Positions 1 through 5,903 of a DNA stretch of 11,453 nt are shown one piece after another. Positions within the stretch are counted from its first letter, which is position 1, and each line of letters starts with the position of its first letter. Source of the DNA: UBA6921 sp031363085. GTDB lineage: Bacteria; Pseudomonadota; Gammaproteobacteria; SG8-11. A program made the translations under genes and the position numbers. The notes under the pieces were generated by a model, which was not told the origin of the DNA, did no database searches, and worked only from the letters and a program-made list of their open reading frames with translations. The stretch spans positions 1 to 11,453 of the forward strand of contig JANLTU010000152.1 of NCBI GenBank assembly GCA_031363085.1, written 5' to 3'.

Positions 1-497
1 CCTACGTGCCCCAGATCAATATGCACTTGTTTAACGCCCGTCAACGCCAGGGTTTCCACCAACAGGTGCAACACTTCAACATCGCTTTCAATACCGGCAT
101 GACCATACAACTCCGCACCAATCTGCATCGGGCTGCGCGTGCGCGCAAACCCATCAGGATAAGTGCGCAACACGGTACCCATATAGCACAAACGCGTGGG
201 CACCTCGCGCTTGAGGCGGTGCGCATCAATGCGCGCCACTTGCGGCGTCATGTCGGCGCGCACCCCCATCAGGCGCCCGCTGAGTTGGTCGGTGAGTTTG
301 AAGGTCTGTAAGTCAAGATCGGTACCGGTGCCAATCAGCAACGAATCCAGATATTCAAGCAACGGCGGGATAACTAGGTCGTAACCCCAGCAGTAAAAAA
401 TGTCGAGCACCTCACGCCGCACACGCTCCAGAGTATGCGTCTGCGGCGGCAAGACTTCATCGATACCTTCCGGCAGCAGCCAACGTTCGGTACCCAC
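1..497 (-). CDS. hisZ: HisZ, ATP phosphoribosyltransferase regulatory subunit (5' part only)
   Basis: HisZ is a catalytically inactive histidyl-tRNA synthetase paralogue. It assembles with the short form of HisG and is needed for the first step of histidine synthesis and its feedback inhibition, in the cytoplasm. About 165 codons are visible and the gene runs off the left edge; family members are usually near 390 residues, so the C-terminal half is missing. Seen in the translation: RWLLPEGIDEVLPP at the N-terminus, the class II synthetase-like stretch GTGTDLDLQTFKLTDQLSGR, MGVRADMTPQVARIDAHRL, and RSPMQIGAELYGHAGIESD. I chose the GTG start at 497 because GAGGG lies 5-6 bases upstream. An in-frame TTG at 509 overlaps the DUF2065 stop codon and is the alternative. 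It is the last visible gene of the hfq-hfl run and sits 8 bases after DUF2065, so cotranscription is likely. Confidence 0.95.
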   Translation of the reverse strand, partial: MGTERWLLPEGIDEVLPPQTHTLERVRREVLDIFYCWGYDLVIPPLLEYLDSLLIGTGTDLDLQTFKLTDQLSGRLMGVRADMTPQVARIDAHRLKREVPTRLCYMGTVLRTYPDGFARTRSPMQIGAELYGHAGIESDVEVLHLLVETLALTGVKQVHIDLGHV

Positions 498-505
498 AGT
501 CGCCC

Positions 506-700
506 TCAAGTCTTTACCAGATACAACAGCACCACGCCCGCCGCCATGCTCACCAGTCCGCCGATACGCAGACTGCGATCATCCATTTGTGCTATCAGGG
601 TCAGGGCTTTGCGCATCGCATCAGGCTTCAAAAACGGGATGATGCCCTCAATCACCAACATCAATGCCGTCGCTACCCACATCACGTCCCAATCAATCAT
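506..700 (-). CDS. yjeT: DUF2065 family small inner-membrane protein (YjeT-like)
   Basis: This is a 64-residue protein of unknown function. It has two hydrophobic segments (about residues 7-23 and 47-62) separated by a charged stretch, the layout of DUF2065/YjeT proteins, with the characteristic EGIIPFL after the first segment and a short basic C-terminus. E. coli yjeT also lies just downstream of hflC, so the position supports the call. It follows hflC by 61 bases. The ATG at 700 is the only reasonable start: an in-frame TAA lies 15 bases upstream. A weak AAGG is present but too far away to be a good ribosome site. Its place beside the FtsH-regulating HflKC genes suggests a membrane-related role, but that is inference from position only. 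Confidence 0.85.
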   Translation of the reverse strand: MIDWDVMWVATALMLVIEGIIPFLKPDAMRKALTLIAQMDDRSLRIGGLVSMAAGVVLLYLVKT

Positions 701-761
701 TGCGCGTGCGCCTTATCCAGCCATATTCAGAACGGCGGGCACGGTCAAAAATTTCGCGAGC

Positions 762-1637
762 TTAACGACGCGCGCCTTTTGCGCTGTTGAAGTATTTAAA
801 GAACTCTGAATCCGGCTTCACCACGATGATGTCGGAGCGATCCGCAAACGTTTTCTTGTAGGCCGTCAGGCTGCGGTAAAACGAATAGAATTCGGAGTTT
901 TTGCTGAATGCCTTGGCGTAAATTTCCGATGCAGTGGCGTCGCCTTCACCGCGCGTACGTTCCGCATCGCGATACGCTTCGGCCAGGATCACAGTGCGTT
1001 GCCGGTCGGCATCGGCGCGAATTTTTTCAGCCGCTTCCGCGCCACGCGAACGCAGGTCTTTTGCCACCCGCTGCCGCTCGGCTTCCATGCGCTGATACAC
1101 CGAGTTGCTGATCGCCGCAGCGTATTCAATGCGGATAATCCGCACGTCGACCACCTGGATACCGAGCTCTTTCACCAACTTGTTGGCCTGCACCGTCAGT
1201 AAATCCATGATTTGCGCGCGCTCGCCCGAAATCACTTCCTGAATGGTGCGTTTGCCGAACTCGTCGCGCAGCCCGTTCTTGATCAGCTCAGACAAGCGTT
1301 GATTGGCATTGCTGACTTCGCCACCGGTTGCGGTGAAATAGCGCGCCACGTTCTCGATGCGCCACTTCACGAACGAATCCACCAGGACGTTTTTCTTTTC
1401 TGAGGTCAGATATTCTTCCGGCTCAGAATCCAACGTCAACACGCGAGCATCGAACTTGCGCACGTTTTGAATCAACGGAATTTTGAAATACAGGCCGGGT
1501 TTGAAATCGTCACGCACGATTTCGCCGAATTGGAACATTACCGCGCGTTCACGCTCGCTGACGGTGAATATCGAACCTGCCAGCAGTGCCAGCAGCGCCA
1601 CCAAACCGATGAGTACGAATAAGGTTTTCTCGCTCAT
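762..1637 (-). CDS. hflC: HflC, SPFH-domain subunit of the HflKC complex
   Basis: HflC pairs with HflK in a large periplasm-facing assembly of the inner membrane that encloses the FtsH protease and modulates its activity on membrane proteins. The 291-residue product has one N-terminal membrane anchor (about 5-25), then an SPFH/prohibitin domain starting at SERERAVMFQFGEIV and including KPGLYFKIPLIQNV, then a long charged helical region (about 170-235, rich in Ala, Arg and Glu, with AEKIRADADRQRTVILAEA) expected to form a coiled coil. The C-terminal SEFYSFYRSLTAYKK and DSEFFKYF are family hallmarks. It is somewhat shorter than E. coli HflC (334). The ATG overlaps the hflK stop codon by one base (TAATG), a translational coupling arrangement that fits the 1:1 complex. 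Confidence 0.97.
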   Translation of the reverse strand: MSEKTLFVLIGLVALLALLAGSIFTVSERERAVMFQFGEIVRDDFKPGLYFKIPLIQNVRKFDARVLTLDSEPEEYLTSEKKNVLVDSFVKWRIENVARYFTATGGEVSNANQRLSELIKNGLRDEFGKRTIQEVISGERAQIMDLLTVQANKLVKELGIQVVDVRIIRIEYAAAISNSVYQRMEAERQRVAKDLRSRGAEAAEKIRADADRQRTVILAEAYRDAERTRGEGDATASEIYAKAFSKNSEFYSFYRSLTAYKKTFADRSDIIVVKPDSEFFKYFNSAKGARR

Positions 1638-2851
1638 TAACGTGTCTCCCGGCTGCGTAAACGATCCCGTTGTTCACCCACAGCGGAACGCGTTGCGGCA
1701 TTATCCTGCGGTGCCGACGACGGCGGTACCGAATCGGGAAATGCTGCCGATGCGCTTGACGACGCGCTGCCGCGCTGGGTTTCGAGGAATTTATCCAAGG
1801 GCAGGTACACCATGTTGTTATTCCCCGGCATGTCAACCATGACCTTGCTGGTCGCACCCAGCACAGACTCGACCATTTCGAGATACAAACGCTCGCGCGT
1901 CACGGTTGGTTCTTTTTGATATTCGGCTAACACCTTGGCAAAGCGCACCGCCTCACCTTCGGCATGCGCCACGACGCGCGACTTGTAAGCGCTGGCGTCT
2001 TCCAACTGACGGGCGGCCGCACCGCGCGCCTTGGGAATAATGTCGTTGGAATAAGCTTCGGCTTCGTTCTTCAAGCGCTGTTCGTCTTCGCGCGCCTTCA
2101 CCGCATCTTCGAATGCCGAACGCACTTGCTCCGGCGCACGCGCGCCTTGCAGGTTCACGCTGGTGACGACCAGACCGGTTTGATAGCGGTCCAGAATCTG
2201 CTGCACCATGGTCTCGGCACGCTGACCGATTTCACCGCGACCTTCGGTAATCACGAAATCCATTTTGCTCTTGCCGATGATTTCACGCAGCGCGCTTTCC
2301 ATCGCCTGGCGCAGGGTAACGTCGGGATCCACCACGTTGAACAAATAGTCTTTGGCGTTTTTTACCTTGTATTGCACCGACATTTCCAAATCGACGATGT
2401 TTTCGTCTTGCGTCAGCATCAAGGTGCCGTGATCGCCGGCATTGGCGCTACGTGCTCCCACGTGACCACCGATGTCGGACTTCTGAATGCGCGACACGTC
2501 GACGGTTTCGACGGTTTGCACCATGCGCGGGTACCAATGCAAGCCCGGCCCGGTGGTTTCCTTGTAGGCGCCGAATTGCAACACCACCGCCTGCTTGCCT
2601 TCTTCCACCGTGTAAAAACCGGCGAACGCCCAGCCCACCACGATCACCACCGCCACCAACGACAACAACTTGTTGACGTTGTCCGGCGAGGTCGGGCCAC
2701 GTCCCGAACCCGAGCCGCCGAAAACGCCGCCGAGCTTACCTTGGATTTTTTTCATTAATTCGTCGAGGTCGTTTGCCGCAGCGCCTTTATTGCCGCCGCG
2801 ACTACCCCAGGGGTCTTTGTCCCCTTTCCCACCCGGTTCATTCCAGGCCAT
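1637..2851 (-). CDS. hflK: HflK, SPFH-domain subunit of the HflKC complex
   Basis: HflK is the partner of HflC around FtsH in the inner membrane. From the chosen start the protein has 404 residues, close to E. coli HflK (419). It opens with MAWNEPGGKGDKDPWG and a glycine-rich cytoplasmic tail, a well-known HflK signature. One membrane segment follows at about 62-80 (LLSLVAVVIVVGWAFAGFY), then an SPFH domain beginning EEGKQAVVLQFGAY with GPGLHWYP, and a helical region with EQRLKNEAEAYSNDIIPKARG. The frame stays open upstream to 2911, but those codons lie in a palindromic element and do not resemble HflK. The ATG at 2851 has GGAG about 7 bases upstream and matches the family N-terminus. The C-terminal 40 residues are Ser/Ala-rich and low complexity. 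Confidence 0.97.
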   Translation of the reverse strand: MAWNEPGGKGDKDPWGSRGGNKGAAANDLDELMKKIQGKLGGVFGGSGSGRGPTSPDNVNKLLSLVAVVIVVGWAFAGFYTVEEGKQAVVLQFGAYKETTGPGLHWYPRMVQTVETVDVSRIQKSDIGGHVGARSANAGDHGTLMLTQDENIVDLEMSVQYKVKNAKDYLFNVVDPDVTLRQAMESALREIIGKSKMDFVITEGRGEIGQRAETMVQQILDRYQTGLVVTSVNLQGARAPEQVRSAFEDAVKAREDEQRLKNEAEAYSNDIIPKARGAAARQLEDASAYKSRVVAHAEGEAVRFAKVLAEYQKEPTVTRERLYLEMVESVLGATSKVMVDMPGNNNMVYLPLDKFLETQRGSASSSASAAFPDSVPPSSAPQDNAATRSAVGEQRDRLRSRETR

Positions 2852-2877
2852 GAAGCGCTCCGAAGGCTTGACTTTTT

Positions 2878-3017
2878 GGGCCTCTGAAATATTTCGTAAC
2901 CGTGCTGGCAAGGCAGAAAAACGCGAAGAAGCGGAGTGTACACGCTGTACCTGAGCATTCTGAGCGCTTTTCCAACACCGCGCAGCGCGGCTTTAAGGAA
3001 GTATTGTCAGAGGTCCC
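2878..3017. mobile_element. MITE-like 140-bp imperfect palindrome between hflX and hflK
   Basis: The two ends are inverted copies: GGGCCTCTGAAATATTTC at the left matches the reverse complement of the right end, GGGACCTCTGACAATACTTC, with two gaps and one mismatch. The interior is also self-complementary. The centre is GTACA-CGC-TGTAC at 2937-2949. Outside it, the arm carrying AGAAAAACGCGAAGAAGCG pairs imperfectly with the arm carrying GAGCATTCTGAGCGCTTTTCC. A separate perfect hairpin CCGCGC-A-GCGCGG sits at 2979-2991. CTAG follows the right end (3017-3020), but no matching target duplication is seen at the left, where the flank is a T run. There is no transposase frame inside. Transcribed as part of the hfl mRNA it would fold into a long hairpin ending 26 bases before the hflK start. 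From memory, similar small elements with these ends are scattered in gammaproteobacteria, but I cannot verify that here. Confidence 0.7.
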
Positions 3018-3027
3018 TAGTGTGTTG

Positions 3028-3040
3028 TCGCGTAACGCGA
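3028..3040. repeat. Small perfect hairpin TCGCG-TAA-CGCGA in the hflX-hflK gap
   Basis: The five-base arms TCGCG/CGCGA enclose a TAA loop, 40 bases downstream of the hflX stop codon and just outside the right end of the palindromic element. No T run follows on either strand, so it is not a convincing terminator. The rest of the 3018-3080 gap shows nothing else recognisable. Confidence 0.35.
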
Positions 3041-3080
3041 AGGTTGGTTCAAACAAAAAGGAAGCTGGATTTTAGGAGGC

Positions 3081-4400
3081 TTACGCGGCGCCCGCAAGGC
3101 GTTTCGCGTCGGCGACCACAATCATCGATTCGGAAAAATCCGCGCTACGCTGCAGCGCGGCAAAATTGGCGTTATCCATTTCGAGTTCGATTAACAGCGC
3201 ATTGTCGTCACTGACACGCTCGTTGTGCACCTTGCCCAAGGTGTACAACGCTGCCCGCAAGCGCCCGGCATGCAGCGGCAGACGCAGCACCATTGCCTGC
3301 CTGCCGCTGCTGAAAAACTCTGCCACTGCCGCACGCAGCAAATCCATCCCGGCACCGGTCACCGCCGAAACCCACACGCGCCGAATGCAACCGTCAGCAG
3401 CGCGTTCGAGATGCGGTTGCGAGTCGGGCAGCAAGTCGATTTTGTTAAACACTTCAATTTGTCGCACCTGTTGTGCACCGATCTCGTGCAGCACCCTGTT
3501 GACCTGTTCGATGTTGGCATGACGTTGCTCGTCGCGCGCATCCACCACGTGCAGCAATAAACCCGCCTGCGCGGTTTCTTCCAGCGTGGCCTGAAACGCG
3601 GTCACCAGCGAATGCGGTAAATGCCGGATAAAACCGACCGTGTCGGCAAGAATCACCGCGCCTGCGTCTGGTAATTCCAAACGTCGCAGCGTCGGATCGA
3701 GCGTCGCGAACAGTTGATCGGCTGCGTACACCTGCGCGCAGGTCAGTTGGTTAAACACGCTCGACTTACCGGCATTGGTGTAACCGACCAGCGACACGGT
3801 GGGAATCGGCACTTTGTTACGTGAATTGCGATTCAGCGCACGACGCTTGCTAACCCGCTCCAGCCGTTGATTAACCTGCTTGATGCGCTGACGCAGTTGG
3901 CGCCGATCCAGTTCGATCTGGGTTTCGCCCGGCCCGCCGCGCACACCGATACCGCCGCGCTGCCGTTCCAGATGCGTCCAGCCACCCACCAACCGTGTCG
4001 ACAAATGCTCCAACTGCGCCAGTTCGACCTGCAAGCGGCCTTCATGCGAACGCGCACGTTGCGCGAAAATGTCAAGAATCAACCCGGTGCGGTCCAGCAC
4101 GTAGCAGTGCAGTGCGCGCTCGATATTGCGTTCTTGCGACGGCGACAGCCCATGATTAAACAGCACCACCTCAGCCTGCTGTGCAAGCACCAAGGCGTGA
4201 ATTTCTTCCAGCTTGCCACTGCCGATTAAAAACTTGGGATTGGGCTCACGCAATGACGCAGTGAGGGTCGCCACCGGCTCAAACTTGGCAGACAAGGCCA
4301 GCTCGCGAAACTCTTCGAGCTCTTCACCTTCCGCACCGCTGGCAACAACAACGTGGACCAGAACAGCGCGACGACCGGATTGCAGTGGACGATCAAACAA
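3081..4400 (-). CDS. hflX: HflX, ribosome-associated GTPase
   Basis: HflX is an Obg/TRAFAC-class GTPase that binds 50S subunits and splits stalled 70S ribosomes, for example under heat stress. The 439-residue product starts MFDRP, like E. coli MFDR. Its N-terminal HflX domain has PNPKFLIGSGK, FNHGLSPSQERNIER, DRTGLILDIFAQRARSHEG and the GGIGVRGGPGETQIELDRR block (149-167). The G domain has the P-loop GYTNAGKS (206-213), DTVGF (253-257), NKID (319-322) and SAVTGA (345-350). The start is TTG at 4400, with GGGGGTG about 8 bases upstream; no ATG or GTG in this frame fits the family N-terminus. It follows hfq by 32 bases, as in many gammaproteobacteria. The glycine block has one more Gly than E. 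coli (RGGPGE against RGPGE). Confidence 0.97.
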   Translation of the reverse strand: MFDRPLQSGRRAVLVHVVVASGAEGEELEEFRELALSAKFEPVATLTASLREPNPKFLIGSGKLEEIHALVLAQQAEVVLFNHGLSPSQERNIERALHCYVLDRTGLILDIFAQRARSHEGRLQVELAQLEHLSTRLVGGWTHLERQRGGIGVRGGPGETQIELDRRQLRQRIKQVNQRLERVSKRRALNRNSRNKVPIPTVSLVGYTNAGKSSVFNQLTCAQVYAADQLFATLDPTLRRLELPDAGAVILADTVGFIRHLPHSLVTAFQATLEETAQAGLLLHVVDARDEQRHANIEQVNRVLHEIGAQQVRQIEVFNKIDLLPDSQPHLERAADGCIRRVWVSAVTGAGMDLLRAAVAEFFSSGRQAMVLRLPLHAGRLRAALYTLGKVHNERVSDDNALLIELEMDNANFAALQRSADFSESMIVVADAKRLAGAA

Positions 4401-4432
4401 TGCAACACACCCCCGGCCGCGCGCCGAACGGA

Positions 4433-4690
4433 TTACGCATTCCCAGCTTCCGGCGGCGCATCGGCGTCGTCGTCGCCGGCCAACTTGACATTACGTGCGG
4501 GAACGATGGTTGAGATCGCGTGCTTGTACACCATTTGATTGACGGTGTTACGCAGCAGCACGACAAATTGATCGAACGATTCCACCTGACCTTGCAACTT
4601 GATTCCGTTGACCAGGTAGATCGACACCGGCACCCTCTCTTTACGCAGTGCGTTTAAAAAAGGGTCTTGTAGCGATTGCCCTTTTGACAT
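4433..4690 (-). CDS. hfq: Hfq, RNA chaperone
   Basis: Hfq forms a ring-shaped hexamer of Sm-like subunits that binds U-rich 3' ends and A-rich motifs and pairs small RNAs with mRNAs. The 85-residue product carries the Sm1 region QDPFLNALRKERVPVSIYLV (8-27), then NGIKLQGQVESFDQFVVLL, and the Sm2 region with YKHAISTIVP. Gln8, Phe42 and the YKHA motif used for RNA contact are present. The C-terminal tail is short and acidic (GDDDADAPPEAGNA), much shorter than the 102-residue E. coli protein. The ATG has a strong AGGAG 9 bases upstream. It is the first gene of the minus-strand hfq-hflX-hflK-hflC-DUF2065-hisZ run. The usual upstream neighbour miaA is displaced beyond a plus-strand gene. Confidence 0.98.
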   Translation of the reverse strand: MSKGQSLQDPFLNALRKERVPVSIYLVNGIKLQGQVESFDQFVVLLRNTVNQMVYKHAISTIVPARNVKLAGDDDADAPPEAGNA

Positions 4691-4760
4691 GGGTAGTCTC
4701 CTATCGTATGTGAGTTATTTATATTGTTTTAGCGCAACTAAATGTCACGCTTGTAAACAT

Positions 4761-4784
4761 CCCTGTCGCGGCTACCGCTGTGGG
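4761..4784 (-). other. Hairpin in the likely hfq 5' leader
   Basis: On the minus strand GCGG-TAG-CCGC forms a perfect four-base stem, flanked further out by CCC and GGG that can also pair across a small internal loop. It lies about 70 bases upstream of the hfq start. No T run follows it on the minus strand. On the plus strand it is followed by ATTAATAATTTT, a poor terminator tail. It may be a structured part of the hfq leader, but a chance fold is possible. Confidence 0.3.
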
Positions 4785-4814
4785 ATTAATAATTTTCTCC
4801 CAACAACCAAAATT

Positions 4815-4823
4815 AGTGTAGCA
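4815..4823 (-). promoter_or_regulatory. Candidate extended -10 promoter for hfq
   Basis: Minus strand TGC-TACACT has the TGn extension and matches TATAAT at four of six positions. No good -35 hexamer is present at 16-18 bases, which is tolerable for an extended -10 promoter. It would give an hfq leader of roughly 115 bases. Other AT-rich stretches closer to hfq could also serve, so this is tentative. Confidence 0.3.
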
Positions 4824-4882
4824 CAACGAACCTACGCACTCAGATGCCGCCCCGGCGTAAATGGTTCCGCGAACAGTGCAAA

Positions 4883-4896
4883 ATGTTGGCCAACAT
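4883..4896. promoter_or_regulatory. Perfect 14-bp palindrome, possible operator
   Basis: ATGTTGGCCAACAT is a perfect inverted repeat in the 378-base gap between the divergent hfq and PhnD-like genes. A perfect 14-base palindrome in intergenic DNA is typical of a dimeric repressor or activator site. I do not recognise the cognate regulator. It lies about 60 bases upstream of the candidate hfq -10 and 170-190 bases upstream of the PhnD-like gene, so it could serve either. Confidence 0.4.
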
Positions 4897-4937
4897 CGTG
4901 TGCCGCATCCTGTCCTACACTTATGTGTGTGACGTCG

Positions 4938-4943
4938 TATATT
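4938..4943 (+). promoter_or_regulatory. Candidate -10 (TATATT) for the PhnD-like gene
   Basis: TATATT matches the -10 consensus at five of six bases, 125 bases upstream of the plus-strand start. The -35 region is poor. Downstream lie CACTTA repeats at 4991-4996 and 4999-5004 (a third at 4918-4923) and the palindrome TGTCA-A-TGACA at 5010-5020, which could be regulator sites. A promoter nearer the gene cannot be excluded. Confidence 0.2.
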
Positions 4944-5068
4944 CCGTTGTGTCGCCACGTAGTTCAGTTTTACCCAAAAATGCCGTAATGCACTTAAACA
5001 CTTACGTTATGTCAATGACACAACGGGTATTTTCATCTTGATACTGCAAAACATTAACGGAGAATTTT

Positions 5069-5881
5069 ATGGGTAAGCGATATGCGGCCACACTTTTGTT
5101 GTCTGCATTGTATTGCGTATCGGCGAACGCCGCGTGGCTGTTGACTTCTCCGCCGCGCGAAAAACCCGAAGAGGCGCAAGAGATGTATGGAAAGCTTGCG
5201 AATTTTTTGTCGGCGCAAACCGGCGAACAGATCGTTTACGAACGTCCGCAGGGCTGGATTGATTACGTGAACAACATGCGCGCCGGCAAGTACGACATTG
5301 TTTTCGACGGGCCGCACTTCGCTGCGTGGCGCATGAAACACTTGAACCACACCCCACTGGTGAAGCTGCCGGGAACGCTCACGTTTGTTGTGATCGGGAA
5401 TCGCAACGATGCCAAGCTCAACAAACTCAACGACCTGATGACCGGCGGCTGGTGCGGATTGCCCTCACCGAATCTGGCCACCATGGCGGTGATGTCGCAA
5501 TTCAACAATCCCGTCAAGCAGCCCGACTTCGTTGAAGTGGCGGATGTCAACAATATTATCCCAACGTTAAAAAGCAAGCGTTGCCGCGCCGCCGGGCTAC
5601 TCGACAAGTTTTATAAAAAAACCAGTGACGACGACAAGAAAGATTTGAAAGTGATCTACACCAGCCCGTCTTACCCCGATCAAACCATCACGGTCAGCCC
5701 ACGCGTATCGCCGCAGGCCCGTGAGAAAATCAGTGCCGCACTCACCGCTGAAGCCGGTGTGCCGGCAGCGAAGGCGTTGTTCGATAAGTTTGCCAAGAAC
5801 ACCTCGCATTTCGTTCCGGCACCACTAGTGGAATACGAGGGGCTGGAAGACTTGTTGGAGGGCGTCATCTGGGGTTGGTAG
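5069..5881 (+). CDS. PhnD-type periplasmic solute-binding protein, orphan
   Basis: This is a 270-residue secreted protein of the phosphate/phosphite/phosphonate ABC transporter binding-protein family (PhnD-like). Residues 1-21 form a signal peptide (basic MGKRY, hydrophobic ATLLLSALYCV, cleavage after SANA). The mature part shows the family pattern: a first lobe with YGKLANFLSAQTGEQIVYE, then WIDYVNNMRAGKYDIVFDGPHFAAWR (63-88), where the D-G-PHF region lines the ligand site in relatives, and then GTLTFVVIGNRND (102-114). The second lobe includes two cysteines (Cys129 and Cys172) that could form a periplasmic disulfide. No permease or ATPase gene is nearby, so the ligand and the transport or sensing partner are unknown. 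The ATG has GGAG 8 bases upstream. It is the only plus-strand gene in the window, sits between hfq and miaA, and converges on miaA with 22 bases between their ends. Confidence 0.85.
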   Translation: MGKRYAATLLLSALYCVSANAAWLLTSPPREKPEEAQEMYGKLANFLSAQTGEQIVYERPQGWIDYVNNMRAGKYDIVFDGPHFAAWRMKHLNHTPLVKLPGTLTFVVIGNRNDAKLNKLNDLMTGGWCGLPSPNLATMAVMSQFNNPVKQPDFVEVADVNNIIPTLKSKRCRAAGLLDKFYKKTSDDDKKDLKVIYTSPSYPDQTITVSPRVSPQAREKISAALTAEAGVPAAKALFDKFAKNTSHFVPAPLVEYEGLEDLLEGVIWGW

Positions 5882-5903
5882 CCATCCGCCGCCGAGGGTA
5901 TTT

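Noticed and set aside
498..509. TTG at 509 as the hisZ start
   Set aside because: It would overlap the DUF2065 stop, but its upstream ribosome site is poorer than the GAGGG before the GTG at 497, and the extra residues are not conserved in the family as I recall it.
1964..2758. 264-codon plus-strand ORF
   Set aside because: It lies wholly antisense to hflK, which has clear family motifs and the normal length. The translation is His/Arg/Gln-rich, as expected of a GC-rich antisense shadow.
2852..2911. Longer hflK start adding 20 residues
   Set aside because: The extra codons come partly from the palindromic element and do not match the HflK N-terminus. The ATG at 2851 has a good ribosome site and MAWNEPGG.
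2838..3056. 72-codon minus-strand ORF across the palindromic element
   Set aside because: It overlaps the hflK start in another frame and its sequence is just the repeat read through. No protein features are seen.
4689..4988. 99-codon plus-strand ORF in the hfq upstream region
   Set aside because: It begins on the hfq start region, has no ribosome site, is rich in Cys, Tyr and Arg in no recognisable pattern, and covers likely regulatory DNA.
5882..5903. Shared terminator between the convergent PhnD-like gene and miaA
   Set aside because: The 22-base gap has no stable hairpin with a T run on either strand. Termination must occur elsewhere or be Rho-dependent.
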